DNA of 64,000 nt, taken from assembly GCF_009707865.1 (NCBI RefSeq), contig NZ_WMBA01000005.1:1-64000 (forward strand), given 5' to 3'. The position numbers and the translations under genes were made by a program. The DNA comes from Amycolatopsis pithecellobii (GTDB lineage: Bacteria > Actinomycetota > Actinomycetes > Mycobacteriales > Pseudonocardiaceae). Below, piece after piece: positions 53,182 through 62,090 of the stretch. The notes beneath the pieces were generated by a model. The model had not been told where the DNA came from and made no database searches. It saw only the letters and a list, made by a program, of their open reading frames with translations. The first letter of the stretch is position 1; every line of letters begins with the position of its first letter.

Positions 53182-54746
53182 CGCACACCTTCCTGGCGCG
53201 GGGATTCGCGGAGCAGCTGCGCCAGTTCCAGCCGTTGCGTCTTCCACGTCGAGGTACGTGGCAGCTCAGCCAGCGGCCACTGGACCGGCTCGGCCAGCTC
53301 CGGGAGGTCGGAAACCGCCGTCTGCCAACGCGTCGGGTCGAGTGGGCTGTCGTCCCGGGTGCTGAGCACCGGCACGCCCCGGCCGCCGTCGCCGTGCACG
53401 ATGACCACCTCCGCGAGTTCCTCGAGCCTGCCGAGCAGTTTGTCCTCCAGTTCGAGGGTGCTCGTGACGTTGGTGATCTCGTCGACTTCGCGGTCGAGCA
53501 GGTGGACCCGGTGGCGCCGCAGATAACCGAGGTCACCGAGGCGCCACCACGACCCGTCCGTCTGACTGGCGAAACGCTCCTCGTCGCCCAGATACGTGAG
53601 CGCACGGCCACGCGTCTGGACCTCCAGATATCCCGGGTGGTCCGGATCGGCCGGCATGCCATCCCGGCCGACCGCCCTGACCCGGGTGAACAACGGGAGC
53701 GGATAGCCGAGGCAGCGGCCGTCGGTGCGCAAAATGGACTGTCGCGAGTAGACCCAGCCCGAGATGGGCCCCGTCTCGCTCTGCCCGTACAACTGCACGA
53801 ACACGGGACGAGACCGTTTCGAGGCCGACAGCACCCGGTGCACGGTCCGTGGATGCGCCGCGTCGAAGGTGCTGCTGTAAGTGTGCACACTGGACAGTGG
53901 CGCACCATCGGCCTCGACGAGTGACTCCCACGTCATGAGGCAGTTCGGTGGTGTTTCGACCATGCCCGGTCTGGTGTGGACGAACGTCTCGGCGACCCGG
54001 TCCGGCGAGGTCTCGCTCATCAGGACCAGCGGCATGCCGTATTCCAGGCTCGTCCCGATGGCGCTGTAGAGGCGGGAATGCGAGAACGACATGCAGACCG
54101 CGAACGGATCCTGTTTCCGCACCGGCCTCGCCAGCAGAACCTGCGGCACCAGGCGCCACCACAACGTCTCAGCGGAATGGACGACGAGCTTGGGTAGCCC
54201 GGTGGTACCCGAGGTGTGCGTGATCAACGCGGGCTGACCGGGATGCAGCCGGACCGCCGCGCGCGCCGGGGCACCGGCGAACCCGGCGAGACCGGGCACC
54301 CCCGATCGGCCCGCCCCGACCAGGAGGACCGAACCGTCCGATGTGGACCGGATGCCGGGCTGGGACAGCGTGTCCGGGTCGGTCAGCAGCCGGGGGCGGT
54401 CCAGGCGGGCCATCAGTGCGGTCACGATCTCCGGCTTCAACGCCGGCGAGAGCAACACGGGTACCGCCCCGACGCGGGAACACGCCATGGCCAGCAACGA
54501 CACACCGAAGTCGTGTCGCTTGTGGACGACGACATGTTCGGCGGGCCGGATTCCCGCGGCCCACAACCGGGCGGCAAGCTCGGCGATGAGTCCGGCGACC
54601 GACCCCACCGTGAGCTCGCGGCCGCATTTCGCCACGTCGAGATCGTGGTCGAGGGTCACGGTCACCTCGGCGAAGCGCTCAGCGGCACGCTCGAACATCT
54701 CGCCGAGATAGAACGCCTTCTCCGGGAACGACCGGATGATCGGCAT
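53178..54746 (-). CDS. Acyl-adenylating enzyme (ANL superfamily)
   Basis: 522 aa. Core motifs are THTSGTTGLPK (A3), YGQSETGPISG (A5), RLGDLGYLRR (A7) and a C-terminal Lys in STWKTQRLEL (A10). It lacks a fused carrier domain. It should adenylate a carboxylate, for instance an anthranilate or an acyl chain, and pass it to CoA or a carrier protein. GAGGAGG precedes the ATG. Its position beside the kynurenine genes favours an aminobenzoate substrate, but binding-pocket residues do not settle this. Confidence 0.9.
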   Translation of the reverse strand: MPIIRSFPEKAFYLGEMFERAAERFAEVTVTLDHDLDVAKCGRELTVGSVAGLIAELAARLWAAGIRPAEHVVVHKRHDFGVSLLAMACSRVGAVPVLLSPALKPEIVTALMARLDRPRLLTDPDTLSQPGIRSTSDGSVLLVGAGRSGVPGLAGFAGAPARAAVRLHPGQPALITHTSGTTGLPKLVVHSAETLWWRLVPQVLLARPVRKQDPFAVCMSFSHSRLYSAIGTSLEYGMPLVLMSETSPDRVAETFVHTRPGMVETPPNCLMTWESLVEADGAPLSSVHTYSSTFDAAHPRTVHRVLSASKRSRPVFVQLYGQSETGPISGWVYSRQSILRTDGRCLGYPLPLFTRVRAVGRDGMPADPDHPGYLEVQTRGRALTYLGDEERFASQTDGSWWRLGDLGYLRRHRVHLLDREVDEITNVTSTLELEDKLLGRLEELAEVVIVHGDGGRGVPVLSTRDDSPLDPTRWQTAVSDLPELAEPVQWPLAELPRTSTWKTQRLELAQLLRESPRQEGVR

Positions 54747-54758
54747 GGCTACTCCTCC

Positions 54759-55376
54759 TCAGCCGCGGGCACTGTCGTACAGGCGCAGGAAAAGCGGGTC
54801 GGCCGAGTCACGCGCGTGTTCCAGCTGACGGCCGAACCTGCTTGCGTAGGTGGCGAACCAGTCGGCTCGCTCGTGCAGGAAAAGCACGTCGTGCAGGGCC
54901 ATCCGCCGCACCACGACCAGCGGTACCGGAGACCGGCTCACCGGGAAACCGTGGTTGCGCGCGGAAGGTTCGGCGCACTCCTGGTGGAACTGCCCGATCA
55001 TGAGGCCACGTGCCACGGCCTCGTCCTTGACCGCGGCGTGTGCCTGGTCGAGCAGGGTCAGCCGGTCGGCGGGCAGGTCGGGCAGCGTCACCATCAGGGC
55101 GCGCAGTGCCGGGTTCGTCCTGCGGCGCCAGTCGTTCGCCTCGAACTCCTCCAGCACACACCGGATGATCTCGGTGACCAGCGGCAGGCTCGGTGCCGGG
55201 CCGACCAGGCGCACCCGGATCTCGAGGGAGCCGGCCCGTTGCGCCGGTTCCACGAACGGGCAGACCGCCCCGGGGCGCGGGATTTCGGGGCGGGGCCGGC
55301 AAATGTAGGTCGTCAGCCACTCGTCGACTAGCCTCAGGCTTTCCTCGACGGTGCGCGCGGGTGCTGCGAGAGTCAT
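54759..55376 (-). CDS. Conserved protein of unknown function (DUF6875-like)
   Basis: About 205 aa from ATG 55376 (GAGGAA upstream); a GTG at 55418 would overlap the KAS III stop by 4 bp and add 14 residues. No signal peptide or membrane helix. Marks: RPGAVCPFVEPA near residue 35, GQFHQECAEPSARN near 130 and MALHDVLFLHERADW. I associate this pattern with DUF6875 proteins found in biosynthetic clusters, from memory and unverified. It sits between an acyl-adenylating enzyme and a KAS III, so a role in handling an activated acyl group is possible. Confidence 0.7.
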   Translation of the reverse strand: MTLAAPARTVEESLRLVDEWLTTYICRPRPEIPRPGAVCPFVEPAQRAGSLEIRVRLVGPAPSLPLVTEIIRCVLEEFEANDWRRRTNPALRALMVTLPDLPADRLTLLDQAHAAVKDEAVARGLMIGQFHQECAEPSARNHGFPVSRSPVPLVVVRRMALHDVLFLHERADWFATYASRFGRQLEHARDSADPLFLRLYDSARG

Positions 55377-55414
55377 GCCATTCCTCGAACGCTGTGGGGT
55401 GGGAACGGTGGCGG

Positions 55415-56371
55415 TCACCGGGAATGGATCGTCACCACTTGTCCGGCGTAGGCCAGGCCGGCGCCGAATCCGAAGAGCAGGACGCGGTCCCCGTCGGAAA
55501 ACGCACCGGAATCGTCAAATCGCGACAGTGCTATCGGGACGGTCGCCGCGATGGTGTTCCCGGTATCGACGACATCCGTGGCCAGCCGCCGGTCGTCGAT
55601 ACCGAGACCACGGGCGAGTGCGGTGATGATGCGGAGGTTCGCCTGGTGCGGCACGAAAGCGGCGAGTTTGTCCGGCGGGACGTCGGCACGGTCGCACACC
55701 TGTCTGGCCAACGGCGTCAGGCCGGTGGCCCAGCGGAACACCGCACGGCCGTCCTGGCGCAGCACCCTGGTGCCGGGATCGATCCCGATCAGCCCCGCCT
55801 GCGCCCCCGCGCTGCCCCACAGGACGGGACCGATGGCCCGTTCGCCGTGGGGCAGCACCACGGCCGCGCCCGCCCCGTCGCCGAAGAGGATCGCCGTGTC
55901 ACGGTCGTGGGGATCGACCCACGCGGTCGCCTTGTCCGCGCCGATCACCATGACACCCTTGCTCGTGCCGACCCGGACCAGGGAATCCGCCACCCCCAGC
56001 GCGCAGCAGAAACCCGCACAGGCAACGGAAACATCGAACGCGGCAGGACGGTCGAGACCCAGGCGCGCACCCACCACCGTGGCGGTACTGGGAATCGTGG
56101 ACTCCGCGGTGGAAGTGGCGACGATGACGGTGTCGATCCCGAGTTCGGTGGCCGCCACGCCGGCCAAGGCGTCCTTCGCCGCAGCCACCGCCATATCTGC
56201 CACGGTTTCGCCGGGTGCCGCCACGCGGCGCTCCCGGATCCCGGTCCGGGAAATGATCCATTCCGGATCGACTCCCAGCCGGGCCGCCACTTTTTCGGTG
56301 CTCAGCACCGTTTCGGGACGGTAGTGGCCGAGCCCCCCTATCCGGGCGCCAGGCGACGGTTGCGGGCTCAT
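55415..56371 (-). CDS. 3-oxoacyl-ACP synthase III (KAS III)
   Basis: 318 aa. Catalytic Cys118 in SVACAGFCC, His in FVPHQANLRI and Asn in DTGNTIAATVP complete the triad. KAS III condenses an acyl-CoA starter with malonyl-ACP. Located next to crotonyl-CoA carboxylase/reductase, an SDR and an adenylating enzyme, it may start a short acyl chain with an unusual starter. The start overlaps the CCR stop (ATGA). Confidence 0.93.
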   Translation of the reverse strand: MSPQPSPGARIGGLGHYRPETVLSTEKVAARLGVDPEWIISRTGIRERRVAAPGETVADMAVAAAKDALAGVAATELGIDTVIVATSTAESTIPSTATVVGARLGLDRPAAFDVSVACAGFCCALGVADSLVRVGTSKGVMVIGADKATAWVDPHDRDTAILFGDGAGAAVVLPHGERAIGPVLWGSAGAQAGLIGIDPGTRVLRQDGRAVFRWATGLTPLARQVCDRADVPPDKLAAFVPHQANLRIITALARGLGIDDRRLATDVVDTGNTIAATVPIALSRFDDSGAFSDGDRVLLFGFGAGLAYAGQVVTIHSR

Positions 56372-57699
56372 CGGCTCGCCTGCCGCGCGGCGTGCCGGCG
56401 GTACAGGGTCAGCCTTCGCTCGCCGATCCGCTCGCGCGTCGCCGGATCCTCGATCCCGCCGCCTTCGCCCGCTGCGAGCCCCAATACCGCGACCTTCCCG
56501 ATGTGCTCGTTGCGCTGCACCCGGCGCGTCGCCTCGGCGGCGTCCTCGAGCGGATGGACCTCGGACAGCGTCGGCACCAGATGTCCGAGCCGCAGCAAGC
56601 GATTGACCTCCGCGGCTTCACCGAAGTTCGCGCCGTGGCTGCCGATGATCCGCTTGAGGCGCATCCACAGGTAGCGGTTGTCGAAGGTGTGCTCGTAACC
56701 GGTGCTCGAACCGCAGGTCACGATGGCACCGCCACGACGTGCGACGAACACCGAAGCCCCGAAGGTCTGTTTGCCGACGTGTTCGAAGACGATATGCGGG
56801 TCCTCTCCGGTCTGTTCGCGGATCGCCTTGCCCAAGCGGCGCCACGAATCGACGTCCTGCGAGCCGAGTCCGAGCGCCGCCCGGTCGAGCACCACGTCGC
56901 ACCCCAGATCCCTGAGCAGCTCGGCCTTCTCGGGTGAGCTCACCACGCCGACCGGTATCCCGCCGCCGTTACGGATGAGCTGGATGGCGTACCCGCCCAG
57001 CCCGCCGGTGGCACCCCAGACGAGCACCACGTCACCCTGCTTCATCCGCGCACCGCGCGGGCTGACGAGCATCCGGTACGCCGTGCCGGCACACAACAGG
57101 TTCGTTGCCGCCTCCTCCCAGGACAAGTGGGGCGGTTTGGGCAGCAACTGGTTGGCGCGCACCACGGCGAACTGGGCGAGCGAACCGAAATTGGTCTCGA
57201 ACCCCCAGGCGAGCTGATCCTCGGCCATCATGCCGTCGTCCTGCCCCGCCGGGGTTTCGGTGTCGATGTGTCCAGGATGGACAACGACCCGGTCGCCCGG
57301 TTTCCAGCGGCGCACCGCCGCCCCCACCCGGACGACGACGCCGACCGCGTCCGAGCCGAGGATGTGATACGGCTGATCGTGCCGGGACTCCCAGTACCCG
57401 CGACGGCCGAGCTGGTGGAGAAACCGGAAACCCGGGATCGGCGCGAACATCGCGGACCACACCGTGTTGTAGTTGATCCCGGCCGCCATGACGGCGACCA
57501 GCGCCTCGTCCGGGGCCAGTTCGGGCATCGGCACCTCACCGACCTTCATACTCTTGCGGACATCCCGGTCCTCCTCGCCCGAGAACATCTCGACGTCCTC
57601 GACACGCAGGTGTGCGGCCAAATAGGACTCCGGCACCGGACACGCCCGCAGTTCCGGCCCGTCCGCTCCGGCGCGGACCGCATCCACCAGCTCACTCAC
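56368..57699 (-). CDS. ccr: Crotonyl-CoA carboxylase/reductase
   Basis: 443 aa from GTG 57699 (AGGGAG upstream). Long N-terminal extension ending in AAGINYNTVWSAMFAPIPGF, the specific lid YHILGSDAVGV, and the NADPH motif WGATGGLGGYAIQ, all typical of Ccr rather than ordinary quinone reductases. Makes ethylmalonyl-CoA (or alkylmalonyl-CoA) from crotonyl-CoA and CO2, an extender unit for polyketides. Its presence implies polyketide-type chain building, though no PKS module lies in the window. Confidence 0.95.
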   Translation of the reverse strand: MSELVDAVRAGADGPELRACPVPESYLAAHLRVEDVEMFSGEEDRDVRKSMKVGEVPMPELAPDEALVAVMAAGINYNTVWSAMFAPIPGFRFLHQLGRRGYWESRHDQPYHILGSDAVGVVVRVGAAVRRWKPGDRVVVHPGHIDTETPAGQDDGMMAEDQLAWGFETNFGSLAQFAVVRANQLLPKPPHLSWEEAATNLLCAGTAYRMLVSPRGARMKQGDVVLVWGATGGLGGYAIQLIRNGGGIPVGVVSSPEKAELLRDLGCDVVLDRAALGLGSQDVDSWRRLGKAIREQTGEDPHIVFEHVGKQTFGASVFVARRGGAIVTCGSSTGYEHTFDNRYLWMRLKRIIGSHGANFGEAAEVNRLLRLGHLVPTLSEVHPLEDAAEATRRVQRNEHIGKVAVLGLAAGEGGGIEDPATRERIGERRLTLYRRHAARQASR

Positions 57700-57732
57700 T
57701 TCGGCTCCCTTCCGTGGAATCGGCGGCACCAC

Positions 57733-58479
57733 TCATGCGGCGGCTCCCCCGTCGACGACGAGGTCATGGGCGTATACGAACGAGGATTCGGCCGAGCAGA
57801 GCCACAAAATCGCCCGTGCGACCTCGTCGGGCCGACCCGATCGGCCGGCGGGGATCGTAGCCTTCATCCGCTCCGCGCGGTCCTGTTCGGACTCACCGGG
57901 TCTGCGCGACATCGCGGTGTCGATCGCCGCCGGGCTGACGATGTTGATCCGGATTCCGCGCCCCGCCTGCTCTTTCGCGGCGGTTCTGGTGAGCGCCTCG
58001 ACGGCCGCTTTCGTCGCGGCATAACCGCCGGTCCCGGGTACGGCACCGTGCCGGCCGATGACCGAGGACACGGTGACGATCCGGCCGCCCGCTTCACACA
58101 TCGCGCGGATCTCGTGTTTGAGGCACAGCCAGGTGCCCGTCAGGTTGGTCGACACCAGCCGTCCCCAGTCTTCGGAGGTCAGGTCCTCGACCGGCGCTGT
58201 GGAGAAGTATCCCGCGCTGTTGACCGCGATGTCGAGACGGCCGTGTTCGCTGTCCACTCCGCGGAAAAGTTCGTCCACTTCGGACTCTCTGCTGATGTCC
58301 ACCGGTTTCACCGTCACCGCACCGTCGATCGCCGAAGCGGTCTCCCGCAGGGTGTGCACGTTCCGGCCGGCCAGTATCACGTGCGCGCCCTCGGCCGCGA
58401 ACGCCCGCGCGGTCGCACGCCCGATACCGGAACCGGCGCCGGTGACCAGCACCGTCTTTCCCGGAAAACGTCCTGTCAC
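57733..58479 (-). CDS. SDR family oxidoreductase of the biosynthetic cluster
   Basis: 248 aa. TGAGSGIGRATA, NSAG (in place of NNAG), and GYAATK with upstream VSSVIG. GTG start. Its place next to the Ccr gene suggests a beta-keto or tailoring reduction; no specific assignment is possible. Gaps of 33 bp to the downstream and 6 bp to the upstream neighbour keep it in the operon. Confidence 0.9.
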   Translation of the reverse strand: MTGRFPGKTVLVTGAGSGIGRATARAFAAEGAHVILAGRNVHTLRETASAIDGAVTVKPVDISRESEVDELFRGVDSEHGRLDIAVNSAGYFSTAPVEDLTSEDWGRLVSTNLTGTWLCLKHEIRAMCEAGGRIVTVSSVIGRHGAVPGTGGYAATKAAVEALTRTAAKEQAGRGIRINIVSPAAIDTAMSRRPGESEQDRAERMKATIPAGRSGRPDEVARAILWLCSAESSFVYAHDLVVDGGAAA

Positions 58480-58485
58480 GCCGCT

Positions 58486-58995
58486 TCACTGCCTTCCGAG
58501 GTTCGTGTCGAGCTCGTCGAGGGCCCCTGGACCCGGTTGCCAGCCATGGGAAACCGCGATGCGGGCCATGACCGCCATCCTGGCCGGGTCTGGTTGGTCC
58601 GGAAGCTCACCGGGCCGGGCCGGGAATCCGGCTTCGAGAAAGAACCGTTCGAATCCGCCCGGGGTGTACCAGAACAGCAGCCTTGCCGCGTGCACCGACT
58701 CGTTCCGGAACCGGTGCACCGTCCTTTTCGGAATGAACACGAAGTCACCGGCCCGCGCGAGGAAACTCCGTTTCCCGTGGGTGATCCGCACCTCACCGGA
58801 CAGGACGTAGAACGATTCGTCCTCGTGCGTGTGCGCATGCGGGCGCGGGCCGCTTCCCGGCGGGACCGTGGCTTCCACGAAACCGAGGGCACCACCGGTG
58901 TCGTCCGCGGTGACCTTCACGGTGTAGGTGTCACCGAAGACCCAGACGGGCCGGCCCGCGCCGGCGGGAACGTGGATGGCGCTCGGCTCAGTCAT
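58486..58995 (-). CDS. Cupin-domain protein (quercetinase-like)
   Basis: 169 aa. The metal motif reads PHAHTHEDESFYVLSGEV (His, His and Glu ligands) with the second His in KRTVHRFRN. Such single-domain cupins include dioxygenases, isomerases and tailoring enzymes. Overlaps the arylamine acetyltransferase stop by 8 bp. Function within the pathway is unknown; ring cleavage or oxygenation of an aminophenol is one option. Confidence 0.88.
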   Translation of the reverse strand: MTEPSAIHVPAGAGRPVWVFGDTYTVKVTADDTGGALGFVEATVPPGSGPRPHAHTHEDESFYVLSGEVRITHGKRSFLARAGDFVFIPKRTVHRFRNESVHAARLLFWYTPGGFERFFLEAGFPARPGELPDQPDPARMAVMARIAVSHGWQPGPGALDELDTNLGRQ

Positions 58996-59818
58996 GATCG
59001 TGCGTGCCTCCGATCAGGGCCACCTGGTCGGAGACCGTGGTCTTGCGCGGGATGACGGGCAGCCGGTCGAGGGTGATCCCGAAGTACTTCAGGTACGCCG
59101 CCCGGATTTCCGCCTCATCGTGGAGGAATTCCTTGGTGCGCTTGCCGTTGCGGGTACGGATGAGGACGTCACCGCTGAGCGTGATCCGCCCGTCCGGCAC
59201 CACGATCGAGCAGTACAGCCGATCGTGAATGGGGCTGTCCGGGGCGCTTTCCGCCCACCGCAGGATCGGGGCCAGCTCGGTCAGCGACCGGGGCCTGGTC
59301 TCGATCCGGTACACCGGTTTGCCGTCGCGGAGCACGTCCAGGTCCCCGTGTGGTCTGTCCACGACCTGGAAGACGCCGTGCGGATCGGGCTGCGGGTCCC
59401 GCACGTCCATCCGGAGCGGATACCGGCTGCTGCCACCGAAACCGACATCGACGAGCCACGGTTCCGGAGTGCTGACGCACAGCAGGACATGCCCGAAGAT
59501 GGTGCCCAGCCGGTCGCCGTAGAACACCCGGCCGCCCAGCAGTTCCGTGTGATAACCGAGGGCACGCAACAAGGCGTCGAAAGCGGATGCGTTGAGTTCA
59601 CGGCATCCTCCGCCCCGCTGCTCGCGAACCACCTTGTCCACGGCGGCATCGCCGAGCGGTAGCGGGCGGCCCAGATGCGTGTCGATGTTCTCGTACGGCA
59701 CCGAGGCGAGATGTTTCGCCTGCAGGTCCCGCAGACCGGCGGCGTCGGGCACCCGTGGCCGGGTGGCACCGATCCGGCGGAGATAGGCGTCCACGGTCTC
59801 GTCGTCGAGCTCGGTCAT
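58988..59818 (-). CDS. Arylamine N-acetyltransferase homologue (candidate amide synthase)
   Basis: 276 aa. The catalytic triad is intact: Cys72 (RGGGCRELN), His110 (FGHVLL), Asp124 (LVDVGFGG). NATs acylate arylamines from CoA donors; in rifamycin and manumycin-type clusters homologues join a polyketide chain to an aminobenzoate amine. With two aminobenzoate routes in this operon, that role is likely. The ATG at 59818 has AAGGA at 6 nt; an upstream GTG at 59836 would overlap the monooxygenase stop. Confidence 0.92.
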   Translation of the reverse strand: MTELDDETVDAYLRRIGATRPRVPDAAGLRDLQAKHLASVPYENIDTHLGRPLPLGDAAVDKVVREQRGGGCRELNASAFDALLRALGYHTELLGGRVFYGDRLGTIFGHVLLCVSTPEPWLVDVGFGGSSRYPLRMDVRDPQPDPHGVFQVVDRPHGDLDVLRDGKPVYRIETRPRSLTELAPILRWAESAPDSPIHDRLYCSIVVPDGRITLSGDVLIRTRNGKRTKEFLHDEAEIRAAYLKYFGITLDRLPVIPRKTTVSDQVALIGGTHDHD

Positions 59819-59832
59819 CTCAGGTCCTTGCG

Positions 59833-60996
59833 TCACAGCGTTGCCTTTTCCGCGTCGTAGCCGTAAATCCAGGCACGGTCGCGCAGTTCGTCGGCTCCGC
59901 GCAGACCGGTGTCCCGGCGATGTTGTTCCGCGCTGTCGGGAAGGTGGGCGACCGTGGCACGAGATCGCGACGATGCCTGTATCGCGGATGTCCGTTGCCT
60001 GCGCGCCTTTTCGTATCGGCGTAAGGCGCCCGGCGCACCGGCCGGTGTGCTCGCGGCCAGGCAGCGGGCCAGGACGACGGCGTCCTCGATGGCCTGGTTC
60101 GCGCCCTGTGCCAGGGTCGGCAGCATCGGGTGGGCGGCGTCACCGGCCAAGGTGGTCCGGTCCGCGCCCGTCCACGCGACCGGATCGCGGTCGTAGAGCG
60201 CCCATTTGCCCACCAGTTCGGCGCCGTCGAACAGCTGCCGGACGTCGTCGTGCCAGTCCGCATAAGCGGCCGTCAGTTCCGCTCTGCTGCCCTGTGCCGA
60301 CCACGATTCCTGCGCCCCGTGCGCGGCCGGGACGGTGGCCGAAAAGGCGAACGAGCGCCCGGCGGAGACCGGATAGCACACGCAGTGCCGGCCCGGCCCG
60401 AGCCAGCTGACGATTTCCTCGTCGCGGAACGGGACGTCCTGCCGTGGCACGAGTCCGCGATAGATCGCTTCCCCTGTGAAGCGCGGCGTGTCGATGACCA
60501 GCGATTGCCGCACCACGGAATGGATCCCGTCCGCACCGATGACGACGTCGGCTCTTTCGGCGGCCCCGGTGGCAAACCGGACCGCGGTCACGTCCCCGGT
60601 TTCCACGCCCACACAGGAGCTCCCCAGCCGCACTGTCCCTTCAGGCAGGGCATCCGCGAGCATCCGGTGCAGATCGGCTCGGTGCATCGTGTAGTAGGGC
60701 GCACCGTAAAGCTCGACGCAGTGCTGCCCGAGCACGGTGTGCCCCAGCACCTGCCCGTCCCGCCAGCGTCGGCGGCGCAGTGCTCGTGGCCGCGCGGCGG
60801 TGCGCATGAGCTCGTCGCGAAGTCCGAGGCGGTGCAACAGTTTCGATGCGTTGGGCGCCAGCTGGATACCGGCTCCGACCGGCCCGAGCCGGCCGGCCTG
60901 CTCGTAGACCCGGCAGGCCAGCCCGGCTCGGTGTAACGCCAGCGCCGTGGTGAGCCCAGCTATCCCGGCACCGATCACCGCGATCCGCATACTCAT
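59833..60996 (-). CDS. FAD-dependent aromatic monooxygenase
   Basis: 387 aa. FAD GAGIAG at residues 9-14, later ADLHRMLADAL, and GDAAHPMLPTLAQGANQAIEDAVVLA as the second FAD fingerprint, all of group A flavin hydroxylases (salicylate hydroxylase/kynurenine monooxygenase type). Two uses fit: hydroxylation of kynurenine, or hydroxylation (possibly decarboxylating) of 3-amino-4-hydroxybenzoate. The start overlaps the GriH-type gene (ATGA, 60993-60996); a second ATG at 60990 is better placed for GGAG. Confidence 0.92.
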   Translation of the reverse strand: MSMRIAVIGAGIAGLTTALALHRAGLACRVYEQAGRLGPVGAGIQLAPNASKLLHRLGLRDELMRTAARPRALRRRRWRDGQVLGHTVLGQHCVELYGAPYYTMHRADLHRMLADALPEGTVRLGSSCVGVETGDVTAVRFATGAAERADVVIGADGIHSVVRQSLVIDTPRFTGEAIYRGLVPRQDVPFRDEEIVSWLGPGRHCVCYPVSAGRSFAFSATVPAAHGAQESWSAQGSRAELTAAYADWHDDVRQLFDGAELVGKWALYDRDPVAWTGADRTTLAGDAAHPMLPTLAQGANQAIEDAVVLARCLAASTPAGAPGALRRYEKARRQRTSAIQASSRSRATVAHLPDSAEQHRRDTGLRGADELRDRAWIYGYDAEKATL

Positions 60997-62090
60997 TTCT
61001 CCAGGCAGAATTCGTCGATCGGGTACCCGACATGCCGGTCGGCGCTGGGCAGGTGACCGAGCACCCTGTCCCCCGGCCGCAGTTCGGTGCTGTTGAGTAC
61101 CGTCGCGCCCGGCCCGAGCACCCGCACATGCCAGTCGTCCTGCAGGATCAGGTTCACCGTGACCCCGCCGGGGCCGACCGCGTCGATCGCGATAAGGGGG
61201 CGGGTCTCGATCTTCACCCTCCCCACGGTCACCAGCCGGGCCTGCCCTTTCGTGTCCACCGCGAGCACCTTGCTGCCCGACCGCAGCTCGCTCAGGTAGT
61301 GCGTACGACCGTTGTCCCGCAACGTGTACGAGTGGATCGCGCCGGCATTCACCCGGAACGGCCGGGTCGGCATGTACGGGAGCGGGTGGGTTTCGCTGAC
61401 GCACAGGATCATGCCTTTGGAATGCGAGCCGACGAGAATGCCTTCGTCCTCCCGGAAATGCGTACACGTGTCGACGCACGCACGCTCCCCGATCCCGACG
61501 TGGCTGACCTTGGTGACCTCCAGTTCCACCAGGTCCACTGTGGACGTTCCCGACGCGGCGGCGGCGAGCAGGCCGGACACCTCGCCCACCGTCGCCGGCG
61601 CGAGCAGCACCCCGTCGGCGCCGTGTTCGAGTACCCCGAAGACGACCTCGGCCTCCGCGATATCGGCGACCGCCGTGATGATCGTGCCACTCGACTGCGC
61701 CGCCGCGGCGAGCACGATTTCCAGCGGGATCTTCGTGGGATCGCGGAACAGCACCACGGTCCAGGGCAACAGTTTCGCCGATTCGCAGGCCAGCTCCAGC
61801 GATTCCGGATCGGTGACCTCGACGAACCTGCCGACCTCGGCACCGGCTCCCGGCTGCGCCAGCTCGGCGGGGTGTCCACTGTGGTGCAACACCACGTCCG
61901 CGGCATCGGTGGCGATATCCTGCCCTCCGTCCGGCCGCCACAGCACTTTGCGGATCGTCGGGGGCAGGCCGGTCAGATCCTCGGCACGGTCGCTCAGCAC
62001 CGCGTCCGCCCGGTTGTGCACCGCCTCTTCGATGATCGCGTCCTTGAGCTCGCCGGCGAGGCCACGCAGGTCGATCCAGCTCAGTTTCAT
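60993..62090 (-). CDS. griH: 3-amino-4-hydroxybenzoate synthase (GriH type; dehydroquinate synthase II family)
   Basis: 365 aa. KLSWIDLRG at the N-terminus, YTVVLFRDPTKIPLEIV-like TVVLFRDPTKIPLEIV, CVDTCTHFREDEGILVGS, SETHPLPYMPTRPFRVNAGA and DDWHVRVLGPG match the family, and the ending IDEFCLEK is typical of GriH. Bacterial members in actinomycetes convert the C7 aldol product to 3,4-AHBA rather than making dehydroquinate. Coupled to the GriI-type gene by ATGA and preceded by GGAGG. Confidence 0.9.
   Translation of the reverse strand: MKLSWIDLRGLAGELKDAIIEEAVHNRADAVLSDRAEDLTGLPPTIRKVLWRPDGGQDIATDAADVVLHHSGHPAELAQPGAGAEVGRFVEVTDPESLELACESAKLLPWTVVLFRDPTKIPLEIVLAAAAQSSGTIITAVADIAEAEVVFGVLEHGADGVLLAPATVGEVSGLLAAAASGTSTVDLVELEVTKVSHVGIGERACVDTCTHFREDEGILVGSHSKGMILCVSETHPLPYMPTRPFRVNAGAIHSYTLRDNGRTHYLSELRSGSKVLAVDTKGQARLVTVGRVKIETRPLIAIDAVGPGGVTVNLILQDDWHVRVLGPGATVLNSTELRPGDRVLGHLPSADRHVGYPIDEFCLEK
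61533..61545. repeat. Representative copy of dispersed palindrome GTCCACTGTGGAC
   Basis: The same palindrome or close variants (core CCACWRTGG or CCATWGTGG) occur inside genes at 8633, 9329, 9692, 17781, 20046, 21740, 23469, 25016, 25112, 39445, 49586, 61533, 61874 and 62154. Reading frames differ between copies. Confidence 0.6.
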
